DNA of 64,000 nt from Lepidurus packardi (lineage: Eukaryota > Arthropoda > Branchiopoda > Notostraca > Triopsidae). This document shows positions 1 to 15,796 of this stretch, piece by piece. The notes beneath the pieces were generated by a model that had not been told where the DNA came from, searched no databases, and was given only the letters and a program-made list of their open reading frames with translations. How positions within the stretch are numbered: position 1 is the stretch's first letter; each line of letters begins with the position of its first letter. The DNA lies in contig JAKZAN010000007.1 in assembly GCA_023053545.1 (NCBI GenBank), positions 868,001-932,000 of the forward strand, read 5' to 3'. A program made the position numbers and the translations under genes.

Positions 1-3000
1 CAGCTTAAGCGAGGTAAAATAAAAAAAATAAAACTAGAAAAGGGTTCCGTCTGCTTTAAGTTGTGTTATGTTGTCTGTGTGTATTATATGTATCACTTCG
101 GTTCATCTTTTGAAACCCTAAAAAGGGCCACCGGTCCCAACATCAGGTCCTAAATCCTCTCAATAGGCCTCCCAACAGCGATAACACCTTTTGGGATGAT
201 CACCATGCCCAATTGACTTGGCATCGCCTCGCTGATCCACACCTTGGCCATTGCAGACTCCCTATATTCTATCGAACTTGCAGATAAAAGCAGCTGCAGA
301 ATTCGTTCAGGCTATAGTGGATAATCGTAGCGCAACAGCTATAAACTAAAACGAAAAACTTTTACCACAACCCCATTTGTGCCAAGCACTTTAGAAAAAA
401 CGCTTTAGCAGAAGACCCAATGTATCTCTGTTGATGGCTTACGTGTGATAAGTGGCGCCTCTAGAAATATATACCTGCACATAAGTATCATCAGACATTT
501 GTGCCTACCGTTTCCGAGTCAAGTTAAATGCGTTCCTTTCTTTTTTGTCTCTTGAAGTTGAAAAGCAAGGGTGTTGTATAGGCCTTTTTATTTCTGACAA
601 GTCCTAGCCATATATTCTAGGATCTGGATGTGCACGAGAAGAAAGAGATAGAGCGACATGTAGTGTGGACTCGCAAGACAAACCGCAGACAAGGAACCTG
701 GAGAGGAGTTTTACAAGAGCATAAGAGAGCAACATTCCGGGAGTATGACCAAGAAGGGCAAACCTCATTTACAGAAATGGGTGGACCGTGTAAGATTGCG
801 ATGAAAAATTACACCTCACTTCCATCATTCATCAGAGCCAGGAACTTTTTCTTGGCTAGGCTTTTGCTGCAGACAGTTGCAAAGGGAAGGAGCAAGGGAG
901 TTGAAAAGGAACAGGAACGGCCAACGCGTAGATCATAAAATCGATTTCTTTAAGCCCCCTAATTTTTAATTCGCTTGGGAAGTGCACTAGCGGTTTCTTA
1001 ACATCGAAATATGAACCGCGCCCTTCGGTGCTTGAATAAATTCCGGGATCTACGGGTTGACTCGACGCACCCAACAGCTTCAATCCGGATGACTTAATGG
1101 AAATGACAAGAAATGAACCGAAATAGCATGCTATATAGGAGCTTCTCGGCGCAGAACCTACAATATATCCTCTTATAAAGTCAACGGTTTTGCTGCACGA
1201 AATTTTCCTTTGTCCCTTGGCTAGGAATCTCTTGACCTCATGATCCCACGCTCGTTTCGCTGACGGGTCGAGAAAAATAGCCAAGTGCAAAAATTCACGA
1301 TTTAGTCAACCATACACGAAGCGCTACCCGACCCAACCCGGACCCTCCTCTACGCAAGAGAGCAAAGTGTGTTGGTTTTGTACCAGTTGCGGAACATCTG
1401 CCGCACTCCGGAAATCCTTTTTCGGTGTACCAAAATATAAATCTGCCGTTAGCAAAGTCAGTCACAGGTTGGATGCGATATAACCGCCCTGAAGTCATTA
1501 GTTAGCCTTCAAGGGCATTGTAGTTTATGCTTCCGTTTTAAAAACGTAAAAACAATTTCCGAGAATACTTCTTGTGCCAACAATAAAACAGTAATGAGCG
1601 CTTGTTTGGAATTTTTCTAAAAAATACATTAACAAAAGTGAGAAGAAAAACAAGATAAATGGACCGAGAATTGCTATAGAATCAAAGTTAGCGAAAAAAG
1701 ATCGTCTCCGGGAGTTGGTCGTGTTGCGACATAAATGGCGCCATTTAGGGACAGATAAAAACTAACATGACGTGAGGCAGTAAAAAAAAATCTGGAACGG
1801 GCAGAAAGGGGGCGTCGCGTTCGTTCTTAGCGCTTCTATTCCTCGGTGTGTCATGTCTGAGAAAACCCCGCGCTGAGCGCCTGCTGATGTAGCTGTTGCA
1901 CGAAGCTCCTGTAAGAAGATGAGATATTTCCAAAGAGGGACTAGCGGCAGCATCTAAACTATGTCGCCCGCCCAGAGAATTACTTATATACAGTATACAT
2001 TGCAGAGGCAATCTTATGGAGCCCTTACAAGAAAATGTGGCCGAATGAAGCTATACATGCGATGCCTTAAAGTATACACTTTTCTTGGTGAGCCAGGACA
2101 GCAAACAGCAGCCTCAGCGCTCCTGGTCTATTAGAAGCTCTACCACAGAGCACACAGACATCTGCCATAAGTAAGACGGGGAATTAAGAAGAGTGAGAGA
2201 AAGCGAGCTTGGAGGACCGAAAATATACACCCTTACCGGGGAGCCACGAGCCATGCCTTTTTGTGTATGTGTGGAACACACGAAAAAAAATCTGTCGAGG
2301 GTTGAACGTGCGAACTGACCGCTGAATCACGCTACTGACCAAATTTTCATTCTTTTTCTGTCATTAACCTAGGGCACAAATGGAAACATCCCATTTGGCC
2401 AATGCTTCAAGCGTTTTTCTAAATGAAAATGCTAAGATCTACCCAGATGACGCAGGCTTCGTATTTGCAGCACGTCTGACGTCAAAACGCACATTAATAA
2501 GGAGACTCCGGAGACTTTGGAGTGTCTTGTTTGCCTTGCTTTGGACGCTTAGCATAATACAATTAGCCTTCCATTTGATGAGCACCGTATAACGCAAACA
2601 GGATATTTTTTTTACCGGCCCCTCTGGGTCTTTTAGTACGGCATATTCACGCTTTTTTCCCCGCTCGACAGTATTTTCTTTTCAAATGCCAGCTCCTTGA
2701 AGGGGACGGCTGAGCCTAATGAGGTGTCTCCACAAACAGTCCTGTCCCTGGCGCCCTTTCTTTCTTTACCATAATTCAAGTGAAATCCTTTACTAAAAAT
2801 AACCACGGCCTGTGACAAGCCTCTGCGAGATTTACAGGACAGTACAAAGTGATGAAGGGTCAGTGATAACGTATATTTAAAAAAGAAAAGAAATACTTGT
2901 TGATAGACGAATTTCCTCGTCAGTGATTTACGACCATTTGGCGGCAAGTGTGATAGTTTACAAAGGGAGCAAAAAAAAGTAGAGGGCGTGTAATTATTTT

Positions 3001-5694
3001 TACTGGAGCCTCGGCTACATTCTTTAGAGGTGTATGCCTATTTAACTCTTTCGCACCTGGGCAGGGTTTGATGTGTGAAACGAATCAATTTTTAATATCA
3101 GATAAGAGCCCAAAGGATGATGAATTTATGGTAGGATATTTTTTTTGCATTGCATAGCAGTTAATACATGCAAGCATAGGTATTTGTAGAGTCGTTCAAC
3201 TAATTTCCAAAAGGGATTCAAACACGTTTTACCTTGTTAAAATGTGTCTTTTCGTTTTTTTTTGTGGAAGCGCAAATACTTTGTTGTAGGGCCGCGGGGA
3301 AAGATAAGATTGGCATCCCAGACCTCGATGAGATGTTCTTTTGTCATGCATAGAACCTCACAAGTACGGCCGACTGCGGCGGCTCGTAAACGTGGCCGAC
3401 TCTTTCACCCCGGGTTTGTTTTCATTCTGGCAAATATTCTGCTTCACGGTCGGCGGACCCGCTTTTTCAAGCCAGAAGTTATACGCCCATTTTAAGAAAC
3501 ATAGGATAATCTTGTTATAAATCATGAATCAAATCCATATTGCATGAGGAACCCGACAAGCGTTGTAAAAGATTCTTGATTCGCTTTCCCCACACACATT
3601 CGCAGGTCAGGAACATACGATTTGCGGGGGGTGTTTACCTTATTTCGCTTGGATTTCTCTTTACATTCCAGTTCAGGACGCAAATGAGTCAAGGGATTAC
3701 TCTGTTTGTCAGTCACGTCAGAGATATCCAAACCTTAGCTATAGAGTCAAAGAGAATGACAGGTTCGCTTTCCTTGTCTTGACATTAGCGTGACGAGGTC
3801 AAACAAGAGTATGTTTACCTGATTCGTCTCAGAGTCCTGTTTACTCACACTCTTTCTCCATCAGCAGGCAAACACACGCGAGGAATTTTACCCATAGCTT
3901 CCTCGCAGGCTATATGGAAGACAGCTTCACACGAACGCTGTCCACTTTATGAGTGGATACATATTGCAGACCATGAGCGATAACGTGATTGACAGTCTTA
4001 GCAAGGGCCACGCAGAAAATGAGTCGCGTTGTATTTGGTTGCGTAGAAGCATGAAGTATTAACCTGCCAGGAATCTCACGCTTATCGACGCCCTTGGGTG
4101 CGTGCGTGGACACCTTGAAGCTAAACCTGAAACCGTAAAACCGTGCGAATGCTACGATCGTGTGGGTTACTGAGAAGTTGTGATGTTTTCTCATTAAGTT
4201 AACGGGGGAAAAATGCAAAAAAAACAATTTCCAGTGCATGTGCCAGTAACTTAAAAAAATAGAAAAAAAATATTGCATACAATGTTCGTTCTATACAGAA
4301 ACATTGTACGGGATACGAGCCAACTTAGGAGCAAATTAATGACGAAATGGCCGGAAGTTGGGTAATGAAAGTAAGTCTAATATAACGAAGATACTTACCA
4401 AGTTAAAAATGACTGAGCACGAAAACCATTTTTGCTCAAGTGCTTTACAGCTTCAACAGATTTTGATCGGGATATCCGCTTACGCCATATTTCATTTTAG
4501 TTTTTTTTTTCTTAGGTAATGTGAATTGCCCCGTAATGCCAAAACAATAAAGCCATTTTCTTTCCTCTTATGCTGTGTTCGCGTTCGCCGTCTCTTGCAA
4601 CACTCACTCACGACTTTTGGGACTCAAAGAGCACTTGGAGCCAAGAGAGAGGTCATGAAACGCTCTTGCTCGCAAAAAAGTTTAGTCAGACTTGCACGAC
4701 AGTACAGTGAATGCTTGCTGCTCTTTAGACTATACCGGCCAAGCCTGCTGGCAGTGCCCAGACTTGAGTAATTATATTAGACACATCAATTTATTATCGG
4801 TGCAGCCGTGTGCTGTTCTGTGCCAGTTGCTTGTGTCTTGGTTTTGCCGCGCGGAAACATACAACTATTTCCATCAGACTTTCTGTTCTATAGCACGAAC
4901 AGGGTTCAGGCTCTCTTCTGCATCCTAAGCCTTTTTTTATTATTACTATGGCTATATGCAGCTAGTCCCTCGAAAAACTTCCACGCATTTCATTTATATA
5001 TATATACTCTCTCCACAAAACTATTCAGAACTTTCTGTTTGCCATCGCAACACGCAGCTAAAGCATTCCCAGGGCTCGTTTGTTCATTTTGTGGTCTTTG
5101 TTTAGTCTCCGTTATGCCTGAAATCAGAAACCTTTACAGTCGTTTTTCCATTTTCTATTCTCACCATGGGCATCTCAAGTTACAATTGTGAACTCATAGA
5201 TTTCGCGCCCTCAAGGCAAACCGGTTAAAATTCCTGTCGTTTTTATCCTTTGGCATAAATTCAAATCAGTAGTTCCTCGATTATTACTGCCAAGCCATAT
5301 GCATTTTAGCACCAGTACATGCAAATGTGTAACCGTTAGCAGCTTACGTCTTAAGATATTCTTATAAGTCTAGCCTCTTAGTAAAGAGTAGCCGCTCAAT
5401 AGTAATGCTCGACTTCTTAGAGTATTAATGACTTTCGTCGAAGCCAAGCAAGGCCACACACGACTCGCAAACTCAGTTTGATATAGGTGTTAGGATTACA
5501 GGAATCCCACACACTGATCCTCTCTTCCTTTTCAATTGACAGTATCCAGCGCCGACTCGAGCGGGAACGCTACTTTCTAAGTGCATGTATAGTGGTTTAC
5601 CTTTTTTTAAAAACTTATCCTTTGTGGTCCTTTCTTCCTTTAGAGCGAAGCCTTAAGCGCGCGATTCATTCCTTATAGCCCCGCTGGTGAGAAG
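1..5694. other. Gene-poor left flank / upstream region of the ADAMTSL gene
   Basis: No exon chain with splice sites and a recognisable protein could be built here. Open frames exist (the longest is 144 codons on the minus strand near 856-1290) but none shows a known motif, and frames on both strands overlap. The stretch just before 5695 presumably contains the promoter of the following gene. The true left neighbour lies outside the window. Confidence 0.45.
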
Positions 5695-8600
5695 ATGAAG
5701 AGCCGGACCACTTGCCTTTGCCTATTGTTCTTTCTCGCAAAGTTGACTTTTGGCCTCCACACACAACGGGTAAGCAGCTAAATTACGGCGTCAGCCTTTG
5801 TATGCGTAAATGACCATTAAAACTTGCCCATGACTCTCATCCCACTCTCCATGTCTACCCGTGTTTGACTCCTTTTTTGCATTATAGGAGGAAAACACAT
5901 CAAGGCAAGCAACAATAGGCCATAAGATTTGTCCCGCATAGTCTAGAAATTATAGGGTTCATTGAACAACCCATATAGAAAGGAAACACATTTTCTTAGT
6001 TAAGGACTGTTGAAGACTAGCAAGTTTTCCTATTAATGGAATGCGTCTAGTATTTTTTTTCAATACCAGTCACGTTATTGGATTTACTACGACTTAGTAT
6101 GTAATACGTTTAGCTAGATTTTAAATATTACAAAGGTTTTTTGATGAGCCGTTGAGAAATTTTACGCTCTCGCATTTTTCACTTACGATTTTTTTTATTT
6201 AAACCGGGTTCCAAAATCGCTAGTGTTGCCAAACGGGTGAGTGCGTGACTCGGATACTTGCCAGGATTCGCGTTCCCCGGCTGTGAGGCACCAACGATAC
6301 TTTATTTTGCCCGTAGTTTACATCTTTGGATCCTTCAAGTGGAGAAAGAAGCAATTCTTGAACGCGGAATATGCAAATAACATGTACATGTCAAGTGCTT
6401 AAAGTCATTTGCTCACTCATTGCTCGCTTAGACTTTTTGCCCCAATCCTTTTTGATAGGTCTTGGCGAATAAACTGCTTGAAAATTTTTATATCTTGAAT
6501 CTTGAAGACATCAAGTCATATTGCGGTAAGGCAAGACACCGCTTGATGAACTTGTATTTATTAAAGCCACCTGCATCGCAAACGTATACGCTCGTATAGA
6601 CACAACGAGCCGACTGTGATGCCTCTGGTTTGTAACAGATTTTCATTCTTGCCGCTTTGCGATACGGTCTACATCCCCTTAGCCGCAAAAGTTAGAAGCA
6701 TCAGTTCTTCCGTGACACTTAAAATGTCCGGGCATTTTTTTTTTTTTTTTTTGGTTTGGCAGGATAGGTTGCCTTCTTGGTAAGTGTACACGTTCTCAAG
6801 GTCCTGACCCTTTCACCATAACTTAACAAGTTGCTTCTCATGGAGCCTCATCTCTGGGATTTTTCCGCCTGTCATTTACAGGATGCGCTCCAAGACAATG
6901 TCGATGACGCAGAGGCCTACGCCCAATACATGGCTGCAACCGAGGCGTCTGCCCCGTTGATTCGATCTCAATCAGAGAAGTCTTGGGTGGCCTCTACGTA
7001 TTTGCTCCCACCCAAACCCATCAAGTCGGATCAATCTATTGTTTCAGTACACAGCCAATTACGCGTTCACCATCTGGCATCCGTGTCGGAAAACAAGTGA
7101 GGGAACATTGCATATCTTTCTTATCGATTTATGAACAAAAACCGTTTTTCTCTTGTAATGAGATTGACTCATGTTTCTATTCGACAATAGACAAGTGCTG
7201 AATAACGCCCAATCCGTAACTATGAACCGTAAAGCTGTCAATCACCCAGATGTCAATTCATTACCGAATAGTGCTTCAGCCACCATTTCCAGCAGTTTAA
7301 CGCACTATCATCGTTCATATGCATACCCTTTTCCCCGTCCCGTTGTCCACGTGTGGTCAGCATGGTCGACTTGGTCTAAATGTAGCCGAACGTGTGGAGG
7401 TGGAGTAATGTCCCGCCACCGGACATGCCGGAGAGAATATGCAAGGTAATTAAAAGCTCACGTAGCACGTATCAAAGACGGCAGAAATCTTTCTTTTTTA
7501 TTATTGGTTATTATTATTTTATTGTAGGATATCAGCAAACTCTGGGATACGCTCGTCGTACCAACGATGTTTCGGCGACCCGGTAGACTATGCACTGTGC
7601 AACACGCAAAATTGTCCTCTGGGAACCAAGGATTTTCGCCAATACCAGTGCGCGTTGTACAACAATCGCACCATCATGGGCCATACAGTGGCGAAGTGGG
7701 TTCCTTATCGTGGAGGTACATAATAATAAAATAAAATCTAAAAGATCATAAAGAGAAAAGAGATAAACAAAACAGCTATGGTGTACAAAGGGGTTTGACG
7801 ACCACTATGTTAATTATTAGGGTGTGTTTTGTTTTTGGTTCTTGCAGGCTTGAATCCTTGCGAATTAAGTTGTCTAGCAGAAGGCAAAGGATTTTTTTAC
7901 ACCTTCGGTAAAGTATTGGATGGGACGAAGTGTGCCTTGGACGCTAAAGACTCTAATCTGGATTACTGCGTGAACGGAAGATGTTTGGTACGCATCTGGT
8001 ATTTTGATTAAGCTCTGCAACTCCCAGTCTTATGTCATGTGTTGCCTATAAATCAGGCGGTAGGGTGTGATGGCAAAGTAGGCTCTCTGACCAAAGTGGA
8101 CATGTGCGGTATTTGCGGAGGCCAAAATACGACCTGTGCCAAAATAGCTGCCGTGGTGCTTACGGAACCGCCAACCAGTGCTCAGTCCTCTACAGACCTC
8201 ACTCAAATTAACAAACCTATTGGTAATCAAAGCTAGTTATATATCCAAATACGTCATCAAGATTTGAGACCATTTTGGCATCAGTTTTGCTTAACATTTG
8301 TCATTTCTGGCTTTCGTTTCTTGTATAGCGTATGGGTATAATGCAGTTGTGCGTGTTCCTCGGGGAGCAACCCACGTCCGAATCAGTGAAAACTCCTCCA
8401 ATTACTTAGGTATGTTGTTTAAGTTAGCGTTCACGACTTTTACCTTCCCCTTTATGTGGTTGATACCAATCTTACAGCATTGATGGATGAAAAACGTCGC
8501 TATATCTTGAACGGGAATTGGATTATCGATTGGCCAGGCCGTTATGAAGCTGGAGGAACTGTCTTTGACTATTCCCGTGCTGCAGACAATTCCGAACTCA

Positions 8601-9811
8601 TCGTGGCTAACGGGCCTCTTCAAAATGAGGTCATTGTAATGGTATGGAACTGAAAATGTGTGTTAATGAGAAACTTATAGTCAAATCGTTCTACCTTGGG
8701 TTAGGTACTTATTCGAGATACGAATCCTGGCATATATTACGAGTATTGGATTCCAAAGACAACATCACCGCCCAAACTGCCGTCCAATATTGGAAGTTTG
8801 GGGAACCATATGGGCGTCTTGCCGAGATCCACGACGCCACCTGCGATGACAGTGGCTCCTTTGGCGGCTACAACCGCTTCAACAATACGGGCTCCACCTA
8901 GCACCGTGAAGCCCTTTGTTTCTAATGTAGATGCCGTGCAAAGATATTTCTACAACTCGTCGCGTGATAGTATGGAGCCAGAGCTCCGAAATCTGACAAA
9001 GAATGCGTTAGAAATTGAAGAAGAAATTCCGGAGCCTCAGCCTACGGCAGCGAGTTTAGTTCGGGGACCGTCGCGCTTGTCAAATCAAAGGAATGTTTTT
9101 ATGTGGCCGTACGTTCCTAAAACAAAACCTGCAACTATTATTGCTACAACTTTAGCAGCAATTGCTACTACGCCAGCGTCAATAGTCAAAAAGAAAACAA
9201 CCCGCCGTGAGAAGCTAGCCAAGCCTAGGAAGATGAAGACAGCCAAGAAGAAAAAGAGACCCGATGTATCTAAGTTAAGCAAAATTAAGAACGTGCAATA
9301 TCACTTGGGCGTGTTCAAAAAGGATCACACTAAATCACCGTGCCAAAACGCGTGTGGGAAAGCCGTCAATGGCAAGAGACATTTCTGCTTGAGCGACTTT
9401 GGTGAGTTTGGCATTCTATAAATGGGAAGGGCCAGACAGAACGAAAAAATCTAATCTTTTTCCTATTTTTTCCTCATAGTGCTTAGGTGCCAAGTTCTGA
9501 ACTACGAAACGATTGGCGGGGAAATTCGGTACGAAGTGCAAGTAACGCAGTCTTATAAGAACATGATACCCATTCTAAGCCGAGAATTCATTTGGGTTAA
9601 CAGCAACGAAGATTGCGGATGTTCGGTTTTAAAAATAGAGCAAGAATATATTATCATGGGGCGAGCCGACAAACAGTTCCGTAAAAATGAAGCACGTTTA
9701 TTGATAGATAGTGATAGTTATATTCGAACTTACAGTAAATTAAACGTTGAGCGCGTGTTAAGGATACGGAGAGAAGAAGCGAGGTATTGCCAAAAGTATA
9801 AAACGTTTTGA
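5695..9811 (+). CDS. ADAMTSL5: ADAMTS-like secreted matrix protein (TSR, spacer, netrin-like; ADAMTSL5 type)
   Basis: Ten exons give 770 residues with every phase closing: 5695-5769, 6882-7096, 7191-7445, 7528-7715, 7848-7987, 8057-8222, 8329-8409, 8478-8641, 8705-9401, 9480-9811. Residues 1-20 form a signal peptide. A thrombospondin type 1 repeat begins near residue 150 ([17 protein letters not shown]). The ADAMTS cysteine-rich segment follows ([18 protein letters not shown]), then the spacer ([12 protein letters not shown], then [17 protein letters not shown] across the exon 8/9 junction). A low-complexity linker of about 180 residues contains a strongly basic patch ([18 protein letters not shown]). 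The C-terminus ([16 protein letters not shown]) looks like a netrin-like NTR module. There is no metalloprotease domain, so this is an ADAMTS-like protein; TSR plus spacer plus NTR is the ADAMTSL5 order. Inferred role: extracellular matrix organisation, possibly microfibril or heparan sulfate binding through the basic linker. Exon 2 is the least conserved and rests on splice sites and phase. Confidence 0.88.
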
Positions 9812-10898
9812 CGTTGTGGATATTATGGATCATGTATAGTTGTTAATTGTTAGCTTAGACCTTGCCATGTACTCATCATTCTGCTCACCGAAACTTACTG
9901 TAAATAAACCCTTCGCATCAAGGGGCCGAAATGTACAGTCGTTTTATCTCTTCTTTCGAAACAGTTTGTTACTATGTTACCATATTGAGAAGTTATGTGC
10001 GGAAAGAGCCCATGTAAACATCTAGACGTGCTATTAAAAATACCTCACGAGAACTCCAGGGATCGGCTATCCTAATAATTTTCCGTTCTGCTTCCCCTGA
10101 ACCTCCAAAAGAATTTCCCAAGCCTTTCGATTTCGGGTGGGTTGTTTAGTGTATCGTTCAAACAGTCGCGCACTGGAAATACTCGCATTTGGGATGGTAG
10201 TGAATAATACTTCCAAGCCAAGGAAAGAACTCATGTGATTAATTCGATAAGAAATAAAAAGAAATGCAAATATATTATTGTATGGGGTTTAATTTTTTAG
10301 CAAATCGATTCGTCAGAAAAAATTAGGCTGAACTGTTCTTGGCATAGAACTTATAAATGTTCTACGACGATAAAAAGCTTGCCGAATAGGATAATTGTTA
10401 GCGAACACAATAATAATCTTGCACAGTGAACTCACCTAATTTCAGCATTCCTACATGAGACTAAGTCTTGATGGAAGTGTCTCGCTAACCCCTGCAACAG
10501 GCATTTACAACCTTACAATTGGAAAAAATAACAAGTTGTCTTTCTTAGCATAAATTTAATGGATGTGTACTTACGAAACGATATTGTTTACAGTTAGCAA
10601 GTAAATGTATCTTGTAATATTTTTGTGCATTGATTTTCCCGCTCGTTTAATTTGAAAGCGCGACTTTTACTGGGTCGCTGCGCCATCTGTAAGCTATTTC
10701 GTGTTATAGTTAAATGATCAACAATAACAACCATTTCCGAAAACATGTGAAGAAGAAAACAACACAACGAACATATCAAGCTTCAAAACCGTACGGCGTA
10801 TACGTGCTACATGACAATTAGTGACGTGTTCCCAAATTCAGAATCTTCCTTTCCTTAAATTTTTCGTGTAAATTACCATTTTACTCGTTATTTGCGTG
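9812..10898. other. Intergenic, ADAMTSL 3' end to LZIC start
   Basis: Contains the presumed 3' untranslated region of the ADAMTSL gene, with an AATAAA hexamer at 9903-9908 about 90 nt after the stop, and then AT-rich sequence leading to the LZIC start. No further gene seen. Confidence 0.5.
9903..9908 (+). terminator. Candidate polyadenylation signal of the ADAMTSL gene
   Basis: AATAAA lies 92 nt downstream of the stop at 9811, a normal distance for a compact animal gene. It is the first canonical hexamer after the stop that I see. Confidence 0.5.
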
Positions 10899-13040
<2,142 letters not shown>

Positions 13041-13599
13041 TCACGTTTTGGCTAATGTTCTCGTCCTGTTTTAAGATTTTTTTAATTGATTCTTTGAAGG
13101 ATCCGTGCATGGAAAAAAGCGTAAAAACTAGTATTTGAATGTTTATTGTGACGAAAATGAATACACAAAAAAGTTAACTTTGTATCTGTCACGTCAATTT
13201 CGATCTTTTTGCAGCTGCATAGGAAAGCTAGCGAAGGGCTAAACCCAATTCGTGCTGTAGCATCACGCATTTGATATTCTACATTTATCCGTTCACTTTC
13301 CTGTCCACCTACGGGACAGGGAGTCACCGTTTTTTTCTACACCGAAGGAATCTCTTCGTGTGACGCTGTTGCTTGGTAAGTTGTGAAACAGAATACCGGA
13401 AACTGGAAGAGTTTTGGGACTGTTCTCGTCATTCTACCTCTTAAATGGCCTTGGCTAAGGCTAACCAATGCTGGTGCTGGCCGCGATCTTCAGTTCAAAA
13501 CAGGCGAGATTCCTGCCAAGAGCTTGAGACGGTTCGCACTCCTCCAACGTTTCACACCTGTCTAAACGTTCCGCTGTACCGGACACTTTCGTCATCAAA
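13041..13599. other. Intergenic, LZIC 3' end and lysozyme promoter region
   Basis: A 559-nt gap between two same-strand genes. It should hold the LZIC 3' untranslated region and the lysozyme promoter. No additional gene or clear regulatory motif identified. Confidence 0.45.
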
Positions 13600-15123
13600 A
13601 TGATTGCCAAATTCGCTGCTGCGTACCTTGTGTTTTGCCTTTCGTGGTTTCTGGTTGCAGGTAAATCGCAATTTTTACTTCGTAAACGCGCTTCTTATTT
13701 CGGTGTGCTAGCTTACCCGTACAGATTTGCCTGACCGCTGATTGTCTTTAACTTTTATTCAAAACCTGACAAATAATAGAAGCAATATTGGAAACTTGTA
13801 GAAATCAAACATCCTATTAGCTTCTCTCATTTTTATTGTTATTTTTTTTCTGGAGGTGTTAGCGAATGCGGATTGGGTGGAGTACATGCATTTTCAAGGA
13901 TGCTTCGTTTTATGTAAATTAACCCAGAACGCACTTTAAGGAGGCGTTAGTTATTCTTGAAGCAGACACATTTCCCGTCAGAAGGCTGAGCTTTTCACTT
14001 TAGATAATAATATTCTTGTCCTTCACGAAAAAAATACTATTCGAGTGGGAAAACCTTGATATGCATTGCCAAGCCGGACGTCGTTTCTTCTTTGTCTGCT
14101 TCGAAACTCTATCTTTTTGCGACTTTTTGTTTGCTAGCCAAAAGAAAATAGATGTTGTCGATTTCAAGAAGTGGGTTCAGCTGCCCTTAGCCCAAAAGAA
14201 GCTGTCGATGACCGCGAAGAGGCGAATACAGGTTAACGGTCTGCTATTTCATACTTAAAAAACCCAGAAGGGCCTCCTTTACGTCACGTCATCTATGGTG
14301 TGGCAAAAAAAAAAAAGAAATAGCCACAGAAAAGGGAAAATCTTTTAAGATTTTCTCAAGTTTTATGATTGCCCTTTTCTTGGTACTAAACTGTGTTTCT
14401 TTATTTTAAAAAGTAACAATATAAAGTAAAACTGTCAAGTTCCAACGGTTTCTATCTGTGATTCCTTGCAAGCGACTTTTGTATACGTACGTACTACAGT
14501 ATATAGGTATTTACCACAGTAAATATGCACGTACCGCTATATTTGTGTGATCAAAAGCATTAACCTACATTTTGTGCATGTGTATACTTTTTAACCAACG
14601 AAAATCGTGATTCATTTACGGGTATCTTTTTGTTCCAGGTCAACAACCAGGACCTTTGGTTGCCGCTGTTGTTCCGGAAGATTGCCTCGGTTGTTTGTGC
14701 CAAGCCAGCACGAATTGCAATATGACCATCGGCTGCACTGAGGGTGGGTTTTGTGGTCCTTTCTTGATCTCATGGCCATACTGGGCTGATGCTGGGAAAT
14801 TTGTATTATTTAACGATAACCCAGATAGTCCTGGAGGTAAGTTAACGTTAAAAATTTCTCACGGGAAAAACCTCTGACGTAATTTTTGTGTTCTAGCTTA
14901 TGATCGTTGTGCGAGGGATCCGATCTGCGCCGGTGAAACGGTTCGAGGTTATATGAGGAAGTTTGCTCAAGATTGTAATGCAGATGCCGCCGTAAATTGC
15001 GATGACTACGCCCGTTTGCATATATTAGGAGGCTATGGATGCACAGCATCTGTGCAGCAGGCTCCATTCTATCAAAATTATCTTCAATGCCGTGATGTCG
15101 TGGCTTCCTTATCGGGTAGATAA
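13600..15123 (+). CDS. Invertebrate-type (i-type) lysozyme, destabilase family, muramidase residues absent
   Basis: Three exons, 13600-13660, 14639-14836 and 14897-15123, encode 161 residues with closed phases. Residues 1-22 are a signal peptide. The mature protein has the i-type cysteine pattern: CLGCLCQASTNC, IGCTEGGFCGPFLIS, WPYWADAG, CARDPICA, DCNADAAVNCDDYARLH and GGYGC. At the position of the catalytic Glu in active clam i-type lysozymes (CICxxESxC) there is Ser (CLCQASTNC), and the downstream catalytic Asp segment is shortened to GCTEGGFCG. Glycosidase activity is therefore unlikely. Insect i-type lysozymes show the same loss and are thought to serve immunity or other functions, possibly isopeptidase-like as in leech destabilase; that is inference. 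The protein is secreted, with about five or six disulfides expected. Confidence 0.93.
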
Positions 15124-15375
15124 AAGGAAAGTCTTTCAGAATTTGTAATTGTTGTAGCGTGGGTTTTGAATGTTTACGGTGGGAATTTTTTGGCCATGGT
15201 CAGGTTAAAACCAATTAATTCACGTGAAGTTCGTGAATGCGTATACTTGGGGAACCTTTTCAAGGCTAACTATAATATAGCGGCTAGATATAACGCGAGA
15301 CGTATTTGACAAACCTTTTATTATTATTATTTTTTGACACGCGCATTTGTGCCAATTTAGTTTCACCTTGGCCTG

Positions 15376-15381
15376 AATAAA
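15376..15381 (+). terminator. Candidate polyadenylation signal of the lysozyme gene
   Basis: AATAAA about 250 nt after the lysozyme stop. A minus-strand AATAAA lies at 15317-15322 and could serve the convergent integrin gene, whose stop is at 15797, so the two 3' ends may overlap here. Confidence 0.4.
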
Positions 15382-15796
15382 TTACATCCTTCATTAGACA
15401 ATTCAACAATCTCTATAACATCTAAGTCATTATGCTTACAAATCTGTCAGTCAATCTGGTTAATTTCGGAAAAGTTTAGAATCCAATGTTTCCGTGCCTA
15501 TTGGCCTACGAGTTCACCCTTGTCTTCGTAATTCTACATCACACGATTACTTGCGCATGGCATGTGGTCCTTAGGTTTAGTTCTTGTCTTAGTAAAATGA
15601 GAGGTTTCAAGATTCCTTTGTTTTGGTTCGTCATTCGGCTTCGGGTGCTCTCTTTCACCGACACTTGTTAAAAGCTACGCCAAGTAAGGTTACTCGCAAG
15701 CACTGCTTCACAACGCAGCTGAATTAATTTAAGAACATTCACTCTTCACCTCGCGTTTGCTCAGACTTTTAACATACTATACAGTGGATGGATTTC

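Noticed and set aside
856-1498. Two neighbouring minus-strand open frames (144 and 67 codons) that might be one gene
   Set aside because: They are in different frames, I see no splice sites joining them, and no motif is recognisable. Left uncalled.
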